From Clostridia bacterium (GTDB lineage Bacteria; Bacillota; Clostridia; Lachnospirales; Lachnospiraceae), in assembly GCA_026000945.1 (NCBI GenBank), contig BNZI01000021.1:1-12638 (forward strand): a DNA stretch of 12,638 nt, written 5' to 3'. Below the pieces are notes generated by a model that was not told the DNA's origin, made no database searches, and was given only the letters and a program-made list of their open reading frames with translations. The first letter of the stretch is position 1; each line of letters starts with the position of its first letter. Below, one piece after another: positions 7,897 to 12,638 of the stretch. A program made the position numbers and the translations under genes.

Positions 7897-7946
7897 AAAG
7901 CTTTCCTAAGATGAGTTCATTAATCTAGGGAGGGCTTTCTTTTTTT
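7897..7946 (+). terminator. Terminator after the FecCD permease
   Basis: AAAGCTTTCCTA (7897-7908) can pair imperfectly with TAGGGAGGGCTTT (7926-7938), followed by CTTTTTTT. It lies 36 bases after the permease stop. The pairing includes mismatches or G-U pairs, but the T-run and position make a terminator likely. Confidence 0.65.
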
Positions 7947-7988
7947 CGTTAAGAACATTCTATTGACTTAAGATAAAGATTTTTCCGC

Positions 7989-8021
7989 AGAGGAAGAGAA
8001 AATTTTCTCTTCCTCTTTTTT
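7989..8021. terminator. Second, symmetric terminator-like palindrome
   Basis: A perfect inverted repeat of 14 bases per arm without a spacer, AGAGGAAGAGAAAA (7989-8002) and TTTTCTCTTCCTCT (8003-8016), followed by five T. It would fold as a strong hairpin with a small A/U loop. It sits about 40 bases after the preceding terminator, so the permease transcript is doubly insulated from downstream DNA. Confidence 0.72.
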
Positions 8022-8037
8022 GTAGTTGATTAAAAGA

Positions 8038-8175
8038 TGGAGGAAAAAATATCAGAATGGGTATTATTGAACAATTTAATAAAAAAGCATCGTTTTATTC
8101 TTTATCTTTTCTTTAAAAATGGAAGCAAAATTTTATTGGTTCTATTTGTCGTTTTATGATAAAATAAATCAAAAA
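8038..8175. repeat. Imperfect direct repeat, copy A
   Basis: This segment resembles 8641-8775 at a spacing of about 603 bases. The best conserved core begins at 8093 with 29 identical bases, then continues with about 85 percent identity through TATTGGTTCTATTT and TCGTTTTAT. The 5' part shares a GGAGG site and an ATGGG start, with small indels. In this copy the ATG at 8057 opens a 19-codon frame (MGIIEQFNKKASFYSLSFL) ending at 8116; I do not claim it as a gene. The palindrome TTTTATGATAAAA (8152-8164) lies at the 3' end and may be an operator. Confidence 0.75.
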
Positions 8176-8336
8176 CGTTTATTTTATCGTTTATGCACAC
8201 AATTTGATTAAGAAGATGATGTGCAAAGCACACTCAAATTGGCGCGATCATGATTCACTTCGCAATCATGATAAAATAACTTTTAATAGAAAATTTATCT
8301 CAATTTACATCCGGTTTTATCGACATCAAAATTGGA
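8158..8336. other. Run of hairpins, possible structured RNA or mobile-element end
   Basis: Within 180 bases there are four inverted repeats. GATAAAATAAA (8158-8168) pairs with TTTATTTTATC (8178-8188). CAATTTGA (8200-8207) pairs with TCAAATTG (8234-8241) and encloses TGTGC (8220-8224) with GCACA (8228-8232). ATCATGATT (8247-8255) pairs with AATCATGAT (8264-8272). TCCGGTTTT (8310-8318) pairs with AAAATTGGA (8328-8336) with two G-U pairs. No coding sequence overlaps. I do not recognise the element; it could be a small RNA, an attachment or excision region, or stacked operators. Confidence 0.45.
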
Positions 8337-8640
8337 TTTTATCTAAAAACAGAAAGTAGAAAACAGAAGAAGGATACGGACAGATGATCGGAAAAATCAG
8401 TAGTTTGTGAACAATAAGCTAGAAAAAAGTAGAGTAGTATTTGGCGCATAGATTGAGTGCAGCGAAGGAATGAAAACTTGTATATTAGTGGGTTGTCCTT
8501 CCAAAGGAAATAATTATATTGGACATAAGGGAGTAGCGACTAGTTTAGACTGTGTGGTTGAGAAAAATTTTGAATTTTTTGGATGGTGTAAGCTTCGAAA
8601 TAAGCCCTGCTCGCTGGAGATTTATCGAGAACGCTGGGTA
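8337..8640. other. Region without a supportable gene between the two direct repeats
   Basis: About 300 bases between the hairpin cluster and copy B of the repeat. An open frame of 68 codons starts at ATG 8470, but GAAGGA ends almost at the ATG, leaving no proper spacing. The protein (starting MKTCILVGCPSKGN, ending EEKNNNGIIK) matches nothing I know and runs into the repeat. I see no terminator, tRNA or known regulatory motif here. Confidence 0.4.
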
Positions 8641-8775
8641 GTGGAGGAGAAAAACAATAATGGGATTATTAAATAATTGAATGAAAAAGATCTAGTTTTA
8701 TTCTTTATCTTTTCTTTAAAAATGAAATCAAAATTTTATTGGTTCTATTTATCGTTTTATAAAATAATAAAATAG
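8641..8775. repeat. Imperfect direct repeat, copy B (upstream of the XRE gene)
   Basis: This is the second copy of the element at 8038-8175. It shares the GGAGG site, an ATGGG start at 8660 (here broken after six codons), the 29-base identical core from 8696 and the TCGTTTTAT motif. Its end carries a 10-base palindrome TTTTATAAAA (8755-8764), 28 bases before the start codon of the XRE regulator. This copy is therefore probably the regulator's promoter and operator region. No clean -35/-10 pair could be fixed. Confidence 0.72.
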
Positions 8776-8791
8776 CTTCAGAGGTACAAAA

Positions 8792-9256
8792 ATGCAAGTA
8801 AAAAAAGATTTAAGTCAGGCAAAAAAGATCGCTAATCGAATAAAAAAAAGATTGGTTGACTTAAAAGTAAACCAATCAGAACTAGCTACTAGAATTCATA
8901 AAAGTAAAGGAACAGTGAGCCTTTATTTATCTGGAGCTATTGCTATACCTGAAAAAACTTTGAATTGTATTGGTATGGCTCTAGATATTTCACCACTGTA
9001 TTTTATACAAGATGAAACGGAACACGTACAATCTAGCAAGTTATCATTGCCCAAAATTGCTGAAATCTTAGGCAGAAATGCGCAAAGCCTAAGAGAAGAT
9101 TTAAAACGCAATAACTGCCCTTATGGATATGCGATAAAAAAAGGCAACGCTGAGAAATATTCTTACTATTTCTACACAAAAAAGTTGTCGGAGTACTTTG
9201 AGGAATATAATACTTACATTTTAGCTCAATCAGATAGAAAGATCAGTGAAGAATAA
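8792..9256 (+). CDS. XRE-family DNA-binding protein with a phage-like C-terminal domain
   Basis: A 154-residue probable transcriptional regulator. Residues about 12-70 form an XRE/Cro helix-turn-helix: RLVDLKVNQSELATRIHKSKGTVSLYLSG then IPEKTLNCIGMALDISPLYF. A second segment (about 86-135, LPKIAEILGRNAQSLREDLKRN, then CPYGYAIKKGNAEKYSYYFYTKKLSEYF) resembles the short DNA-binding domain seen in small phage or excisionase-type proteins of Clostridia, which also has a fGxAiK turn and a tyrosine-rich strand. That assignment is from memory of the pattern, not a search. GAGG (8781-8784) precedes the ATG by 7 bases. It is a monocistronic gene in accessory DNA, downstream of a repeat with a TTTTATAAAA palindrome that it may bind. 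Confidence 0.8.
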   Translation: MQVKKDLSQAKKIANRIKKRLVDLKVNQSELATRIHKSKGTVSLYLSGAIAIPEKTLNCIGMALDISPLYFIQDETEHVQSSKLSLPKIAEILGRNAQSLREDLKRNNCPYGYAIKKGNAEKYSYYFYTKKLSEYFEEYNTYILAQSDRKISEE

Positions 9257-9292
9257 TCAGAGAACAAAACTCTTTCTTTTTCCCTTATCCCC

Positions 9293-9322
9293 AAAAAGCG
9301 GGTTACTAAAGAAGCAACCCGC
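9293..9322 (-). terminator. Terminator of the minus-strand toxin-antitoxin remnant
   Basis: GCGGGTT (9298-9304) and AACCCGC (9316-9322) form a 7-base GC-rich stem with an 11-base loop. Read on the minus strand, it follows the HigA-like frame by 6 bases and is followed by TTTTT (complement of 9293-9297). It is a good intrinsic terminator for that strand. Confidence 0.8.
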
Positions 9323-9328
9323 AAAGCG

Positions 9329-9598
9329 TTATCTGAGTGTAATTTCAAGCTGTTTATCCAATGCTCCAGCTATCTTTTGCAGGAATTCCACAGAGGGATT
9401 ATAGTTTCCGCTTTCAAAGCGGCTGATGTTACTCTGTTTTGTATTAGCTAGTTCTGCAAGTTCGGCTTGTGTCATTTGCTTTTCCATGCGGGCAGCGATA
9501 ACTGCGTCAATAATATCATACTGAGGTGCAAGGGCTTCATACTCCTTGCGAAGTTCTGGATTTGCCGCAAGTGCAGCATTTTTATATTCCTTACTTCT
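9329..9598 (-). pseudogene. HigA-like XRE antitoxin, start codon missing
   Basis: The minus-strand frame from 9598 to the TAA at 9329-9331 encodes 89 residues typical of the antitoxin of HigB/HigA (RelE-type) pairs. It reads KEYKNAALAANPELRKEYEALAPQYDIIDAVIAAR at the N-terminus, then the helix-turn-helix MTQAELAELANTKQSNISRFESGNYNPSVEFLQKIAGALDKQLEITLR. The frame is closed by an in-frame TAG at 9599-9601, and no ATG, GTG or TTG precedes the conserved part; the first Met is internal (in AARMEKQMTQ). The region right before it is the truncated toxin frame, so a deletion seems to have removed the toxin's C-terminal half and the antitoxin's start. The DNA-binding half is intact. Base composition is visibly more GC-rich than the flanking DNA. 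Confidence 0.78.
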
Positions 9599-9713
9599 CT
9601 AACACGTCAATATCACGGAGGGCTTTAGCGAGGTGTTTAATAGGAAGTTTGTCTAAGAACTCTTGAACGGGCGTTGTGCCATCCTCTTTTTCATAAAAAA
9701 TAATGTTCCACAT
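9591..9713 (-). pseudogene. HigB/RelE-like toxin, N-terminal remnant
   Basis: A 40-residue minus-strand frame starting at ATG 9713 reads MWNIIFYEKEDGTTPVQEFL and then DKLPIKHLAKALRDIDVLEK. This is the N-terminus of the phage-derived Gp49-like/HigB toxin family, normally about 110-120 residues. It stops at TAA (9591-9593), just where the family would continue with the G-x-x-L-x-x-P-Y segment and the catalytic strands. It overlaps the antitoxin frame by 8 bases in another reading frame. GAGGA lies about 12 bases upstream of the start. The RNase half is missing, so it should be inactive as a toxin. Confidence 0.78.
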
Positions 9714-9740
9714 GAGCCATAAGTTCCTCTGTACTTTTGC

Positions 9741-9768
9741 ATTATATCACATACGATATAAATGTAAA
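9741..9768 (-). promoter_or_regulatory. Promoter and operator of the toxin-antitoxin remnant
   Basis: On the minus strand TTTACA (complement of 9763-9768) and TATAAT (complement of 9741-9746) are 16 bases apart and point at the HigB start at 9713. Between and over them lies a perfect inverted repeat, TTATATC (9742-9748), 6-base spacer, GATATAA (9755-9761). That is the usual place for HigA-type autorepression. Promoter and operator are intact although the genes are broken. Confidence 0.75.
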
Positions 9769-9895
9769 TAAATTCTATAAAATCAGAGGATTAAGTAGGC
9801 ATGAATTCGTATTACAAAGTATTTGTAAATATATGAAAAATAGGAAGAGAGATCAGAAAGCAAAAGGAAGAAAATCATGTTTTTTAACCAAATGT

Positions 9896-9939
9896 GCAGC
9901 AAGTATCCCCCTGTCTCTATAGGCGGTGGGAATCGCTGT
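9896..9939 (+). mobile_element. Hairpin at the 5' side of an IS200/IS605 remnant
   Basis: CCCCCTGTC (9907-9915) pairs with GGCGGTGGG (9922-9930) around a 6-base loop, with one mismatch and two G-U pairs. GCAGC (9896-9900) and GCTGT (9935-9939) extend the stem beyond an internal loop. Such GC-rich imperfect hairpins near an element end are recognised by single-strand Y1 transposases. It lies about 75 bases upstream of the tnpA fragment. Assignment as the element's left end is inference. Confidence 0.5.
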
Positions 9940-9955
9940 TGCGTAGCGTAAATTC

Positions 9956-9984
9956 TGGACAACAAAATCGTTCCAGTATATAAT
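9956..9984 (+). promoter_or_regulatory. Promoter upstream of the tnpA remnant
   Basis: TGGACA (9956-9961) and TATAAT (9979-9984) are separated by exactly 17 bases, a near-consensus sigma-A promoter. It points at the ATG at 10015 and belongs to the IS200/IS605 remnant. It could also drive transcription into the gene at 10329, because I see no terminator between them. Confidence 0.65.
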
Positions 9985-10014
9985 CAGTCGAAAGAATGGA
10001 AAGGCGGTTGTATC

Positions 10015-10140
10015 ATGGAATTAGACAATAATGCTCATTCGGTAGTTTTGTTGCACGATTATCTGGAGCTTGTGATGAAGTATCAGCACAAGGCTTTTGA
10101 AACACATACATTGAACAATGAAGTGAAAAGTATGATGTGA
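10015..10140 (+). pseudogene. tnpA: IS200/IS605-family transposase TnpA, N-terminal remnant
   Basis: A 41-residue frame begins MELDNNAHSVVLLHDYLELV and continues MKYQHKAF. This matches the start of a Y1 transposase subfamily common in Clostridia (LDxNxHSVFLLYYHLVLVVKYRRKVF as I remember it), where the full protein has about 130-150 residues. The frame stops at TGA after SMM. Neither the HUH metal-binding motif nor the catalytic Tyr is present here or in the next 190 bases. A GGAAAGG site and a near-consensus promoter precede it. It is a decayed 5' fragment, evidence that a mobile element landed between the permease gene and the rest of the iron transport genes. Confidence 0.7.
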
Positions 10141-10328
10141 CTCAACCATGTACATGTTTTCAACATCAATTAAGAAAATTTTATTGAGTCGATCATTTAT
10201 CGAAAAAAATGATCACTTAGAGAAGATATCGGAGTTTATAGACAGGCTCTTTGAAGACTACATAGATTTCTTATACCTGTAAAACCACATTGATTACCAA
10301 TGAATAGATAAATTAAGGAGAGAACATA
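10141..10328. other. Short intergenic stretch between tnpA remnant and the 202-residue protein gene
   Basis: It contains the inverted repeat GATCATTT (10191-10198) with AAATGATC (10207-10214) and a 44-codon frame from ATG 10148 to 10282 without a ribosome binding site, which I do not call a gene. AAGGAG just before 10329 is the ribosome binding site of the following gene. Confidence 0.5.
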
Positions 10329-10937
10329 ATGAGTTTTGAATCAAATTTACATTTTCCACAAGAGCAAGAGATGATTTGTTTGCCGCTCAATATTTATAGT
10401 AGAAAAAAAGAATATTTACAAACGATATGCATTGAGATTCCTGGCTGCATGCTTCCGTTTTCAACAGAAGAGAAGAAAAAAATTGGGAATTATATTCAAA
10501 ATTACCCTTATGTTTATGGAGTACAAGATCATCTTTATTTAGGAATTCAATGTTTTGAAGAGAGGGAGAATTTTGAAAAAATAATTGAAGCAATGAGAGA
10601 GATGCAACGTAATAGTCCAGTCTATGCCATTGACTTTGAGGATAGATATAAAGTAAATCCTGAGGATTACCGCATACCAAAAGAGCAATTGGAGGCAAAT
10701 ATAAGGGTCAAAAATTATGGAGATATTCGCTATGCATGGTTGGATTCGGAGTTTTATTTGGAAGAATATGATGATGCTAAGAAATATTATCGTTTTTTGA
10801 TTTCTGCTGAATTTCCTACTTGCAGTGCTTTGTTTGATTTTTTAGCTTTGAAAGAATATGCAAAAAGCTGGAAACCGATTTTATTAAATATGCTAAAAAC
10901 AATGGAAATTGTAGACGCAGAGGGGTATTATCTTTGA
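10329..10937 (+). CDS. Uncharacterised 202-residue protein linked to the FecE-like ATPase
   Basis: I do not recognise this protein. It has 202 residues, is soluble (no signal peptide or membrane segment), acidic, and rich in Tyr, Glu and Phe. The N-terminal third contains strand-like stretches (EYLQTICIEIPGCMLPF, HLYLGIQCF). The middle has a charged helix (REMQRNSPVYAIDFEDRYKVNPEDYRIPKEQLEA) and the C-terminal part a run of helices (FLISAEFPTCSALFDFLALKEYAKSW). It has a strong AAGGAG site and ATG. Its TGA stop overlaps the TTG start of the ABC ATPase by 4 bases (TTGA), so the two are translationally coupled. That link suggests a role with iron or corrinoid uptake, perhaps as a cytoplasmic accessory, but this is inference from position only. 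Confidence 0.8.
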   Translation: MSFESNLHFPQEQEMICLPLNIYSRKKEYLQTICIEIPGCMLPFSTEEKKKIGNYIQNYPYVYGVQDHLYLGIQCFEERENFEKIIEAMREMQRNSPVYAIDFEDRYKVNPEDYRIPKEQLEANIRVKNYGDIRYAWLDSEFYLEEYDDAKKYYRFLISAEFPTCSALFDFLALKEYAKSWKPILLNMLKTMEIVDAEGYYL

Positions 10938-11743
10938 TTGAAGTTGAACAGGCTTGTTTTGCTTATCCAAAAGAGAAGGATATTTTGCATGATCTCTCTT
11001 TTCAAGTCAGTGAAGGCGAAGTGTTAAGTATTATTGGGAAAAATGGTGTGGGTAAAACCACCTTATTACGTTGTTTATTAGGATTTTTGCCTTGGAGAAG
11101 CGGACGGACTTTACTGGATGGAAAAGATATTCGGGAATGGAAAACTGAACAATTATGGAAAAAAGTTGCCTATGTGGCGCAAAGAAAACAAAGTGTTGTT
11201 TATACTGTGGAAGAGATGGTTTTGTTAGGGCGCAGTATGCATAGAAAGCTTTGGCAAATGCCTACAGATGAGGACAGAGCAGCAGCAAAGGAGGCTTTGG
11301 AGTATTTTGGACTTGTCCATTTAATGGGAAAAGTTTGCAGTAAACTAAGCGGAGGGCAAATGCAAATGGTAAATTTGGCTAGGGCAATTGCTACAAAAGC
11401 TACACTTTTAGTTTGGGATGAACCGGAAGCCAATTTAGATTTGGCAAATCAATATCAGGTATTATCCAGTATTACTCATTTACAGAAGGAAAAGGGCTTA
11501 TCTTTTGTAATTAACACACATACCATTGAGCATTCTTTTTTATGGAAAGGAAAAAGTGTATTGCTATATCCAGATGCTGCTTATCTTTTTGGAAGTACAG
11601 TTGATGTATTAACGCAAGAAAATTTATCTAAAGCTTTTTCTTTAGACTTACAGGTACATCGAATAGAAAAAGGTTCGGAAGAATATCATGTGGTTTTACC
11701 TACAGCTTTTTTCGGAAAATCCAGAACAGACTCAGATAACTAA
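10934..11743 (+). CDS. FecE/BtuD-type iron-chelate ABC transporter ATP-binding protein
   Basis: A 269-residue ATPase of the siderophore/vitamin B12 import branch. Walker A is GKNGVGKTT (35-43), the Q-loop is Gln83 in VAYVAQ, TVEEMVLLGR (91-100) is the family's helical-domain motif, the signature is LSGGQ (138-142), Walker B is LLVWDEPEANLD (158-169) and the H-loop is His196 in INTHTIEH. The start is TTG, overlapping the stop of the upstream gene; the next ATG would delete the first strand, and GAGGGG (10919-10924) is suitably placed. It probably works with the FecCD permease at 6887-7861, from which accessory DNA now separates it. Its last 44 bases overlap the convergent flippase gene. Confidence 0.92.
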   Translation: MIEVEQACFAYPKEKDILHDLSFQVSEGEVLSIIGKNGVGKTTLLRCLLGFLPWRSGRTLLDGKDIREWKTEQLWKKVAYVAQRKQSVVYTVEEMVLLGRSMHRKLWQMPTDEDRAAAKEALEYFGLVHLMGKVCSKLSGGQMQMVNLARAIATKATLLVWDEPEANLDLANQYQVLSSITHLQKEKGLSFVINTHTIEHSFLWKGKSVLLYPDAAYLFGSTVDVLTQENLSKAFSLDLQVHRIEKGSEEYHVVLPTAFFGKSRTDSDN

Positions 11744-12511
11744 GACAAAGACTGGCGCAGCCTAGAGTAAGCCATAAGGCAGGAGGCAGTGAAAGAAGCT
11801 GCTTGGCAAAAGAGAAAATTTCTCGATAAAGCATGGTGGAAAGAATCAGAAATAAACTAGGAATTAATAAAGACTTTAAAGCGGAAAAACTGATTTGCGT
11901 ATGTTTTCTTAAAGTGTGAATATGTAAAAAAGTCAATAGTAATTCGCTAGCAAGCATACCCCAGAGGCAGGCTAAAATACCGATTTTTGGCGTTCCAAAA
12001 ACAATAAAGAAGATTCTCAAACTAAGGGAAATCAAATGATGGAAAAAAGTTAAATTGGTTTTTCCTAGTCCATTTAAAATACTTCCTACGGTAGTAGATA
12101 AATATAAAAAAGGACAAATCCAAGATAAAATTTGAATAAACGTACCAGCTAAGTCACTATGAAAAAAAACTCTGCCCAAATCTTTCCCAAATTCTAAAAA
12201 TACACCAATAAATAAAATTCCCGTTGCTAAACTAAAAGAAATGGTTTTGCTGGCAGTATAGTTTATACTGTCTTGTTTTTTTGCGGATTTCGCTTCAGCC
12301 ATAGCGGGTAACAGCATCACGGATAAGGAATTACTGATCGTTGAAGGGAATAGGATGAAGGATAAAGCCATACCAGTTAATGTGCCATACATGCTTAAGG
12401 CTTCGGCATCGTTTAAGCCAAACAGTTGGAGACAATTTGGGATCATGATCGCTTCTGTACTTTGTAAAATGCTTAAACATAGGCGGTTTGCTAATAAGGG
12501 AGCAGCTAGAA
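11700..12511 (-). CDS. SpoVB/MurJ-like polysaccharide flippase, C-terminal part
   Basis: A multi-pass membrane protein of the MVF/MATE-like oligosaccharide flippase group, 270 residues present. It reads APLLANRLCLSILQSTEAIMIP, then LNDAEALSMYGTLTGMALSFILFPSTISNSLSVMLLPAMAEA, then GSILNGLGKTNLTFFHHLISLSLR. These are typical of the second half of stage V sporulation protein B relatives (full length about 500). It moves a lipid-linked precursor across the membrane, in SpoVB for spore cortex; the exact role here is not determinable. The frame continues to an ATG at 12560, but those first 16 residues come from the antisense strand of the KS repeat and are not part of this family. The true N-terminal half is missing because of the suspect junction. 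The stop at 11700 lies inside the convergent ATPase gene. Confidence 0.85.
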
Positions 12512-12638
12512 TAGCGGCAACTCTTCTTTCCATGGAAGAAGGAAAAATTCCTCCCACCATGCATTTTGATGAAAGTTTGACAGAAGAAAGAGGAATTGAT
12601 TTTGTACCGAATACACCTAGGGAATGTGAAGTAAAACA
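12512..12638 (+). repeat. 127-base direct repeat, terminal copy (probable assembly artefact)
   Basis: These bases are identical to 4965-5091 in the ketosynthase gene and end exactly at the last base of the window. The sequence before 12512 is the flippase gene on the other strand, and 12511 is the first base that differs. An exact identity of 127 bases equals a commonly used maximal k-mer size. Together with the terminal position and the non-homologous flippase N-terminus it creates, this points to a false join at the end of a contig rather than a real duplication. Confidence 0.9.

Noticed and set aside
8057..8116. 19-codon leader-like frame in repeat copy A
   Set aside because: The equivalent frame in copy B is broken after six codons by small deletions, so selection for the peptide is not supported.
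8470..8676. 68-codon plus-strand frame starting MKTCILVGCPSKG
   Set aside because: GAAGGA abuts the ATG with no spacing, the frame runs into the direct repeat, and the protein matches nothing recognisable.
8038..8775. CRISPR array suggested by repeats
   Set aside because: Only two copies, about 600 bases apart and imperfect; no regular spacers or cas genes.
9737..9922. 61-codon plus-strand frame over the toxin-antitoxin promoter
   Set aside because: It covers a promoter and operator on the other strand and the IS hairpin; there is no ribosome binding site and the composition is not protein-like.
10148..10282. 44-codon frame (MYMFSTSIKKILLSRSF and onward)
   Set aside because: No ribosome binding site, a stop just upstream in frame and no family resemblance; kept only as part of the intergenic description.
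12512..12638. True partial duplication of the ketosynthase next to the flippase gene
   Set aside because: Zero differences over exactly 127 bases, ending at the window edge, fits an assembly overlap better than a real duplication; long reads could reverse this.

Overview
The window looks like a contig from a low-GC, spore-forming Bacillota, most likely a Clostridia or Lachnospiraceae-type gut anaerobe. The evidence is AT-rich codon use, strong AGGAGG-type ribosome binding sites, a SpoVB-type flippase, and a remnant of an IS200/IS605 transposase of a type common in Clostridia. No rRNA, tRNA or CRISPR array is visible.

Bases 1-6470 hold the 3' part of a compact plus-strand operon that resembles a type II fatty acid or polyketide biosynthetic cluster. 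In order it has the last residues of a FabG-like ketoreductase, an acyl carrier protein, a FabZ-like dehydratase with an insertion, a two-gene ABC-2 exporter (ATPase and permease overlapping by 4 bases), a GcvT-fold protein lacking the usual catalytic aspartates, and an 814-residue ketosynthase. That ketosynthase is a natural fusion of an active KS (Cys-His-His) and an inactive chain-length-factor-like KS (Asn, Thr, Thr in the same places). A strong hairpin terminator closes the operon. With KR, DH, ACP, KS-CLF and an exporter, the simplest reading is a secreted or membrane-exported polyene or unsaturated acyl product. The product is not known from the sequence. The role of the GcvT-like protein is the most open question.

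Bases 6471-6886 are noncoding. A FecCD-type iron-chelate or corrinoid permease follows (6887-7861). Its likely partner ATPase (10934-11743) lies about 3 kb further on, preceded by an unrecognised 202-residue protein with which it overlaps by 4 bases. No substrate-binding protein is in the window.

Between permease and ATPase lies about 2.5 kb of accessory debris (7862-10328). It holds two terminators, a pair of about 135-bp direct repeats, a run of hairpins, an XRE regulator with a phage-like C-terminal domain, a broken HigB/HigA toxin-antitoxin locus that keeps its promoter and palindromic operator, and a 5' remnant of an IS200/IS605 transposase.

The last part (11700-12511, minus strand) is the C-terminal portion of a SpoVB/MurJ-like flippase, convergent with the ATPase and overlapping it by 44 bases. 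The final 127 bases (12512-12638) are an exact copy of 4965-5091 inside the ketosynthase gene. An exact 127-base repeat that ends at the last base of the window looks like a de Bruijn graph (k=127) assembly artefact. The join at 12511/12512, and the apparent start of the flippase gene, should not be trusted.
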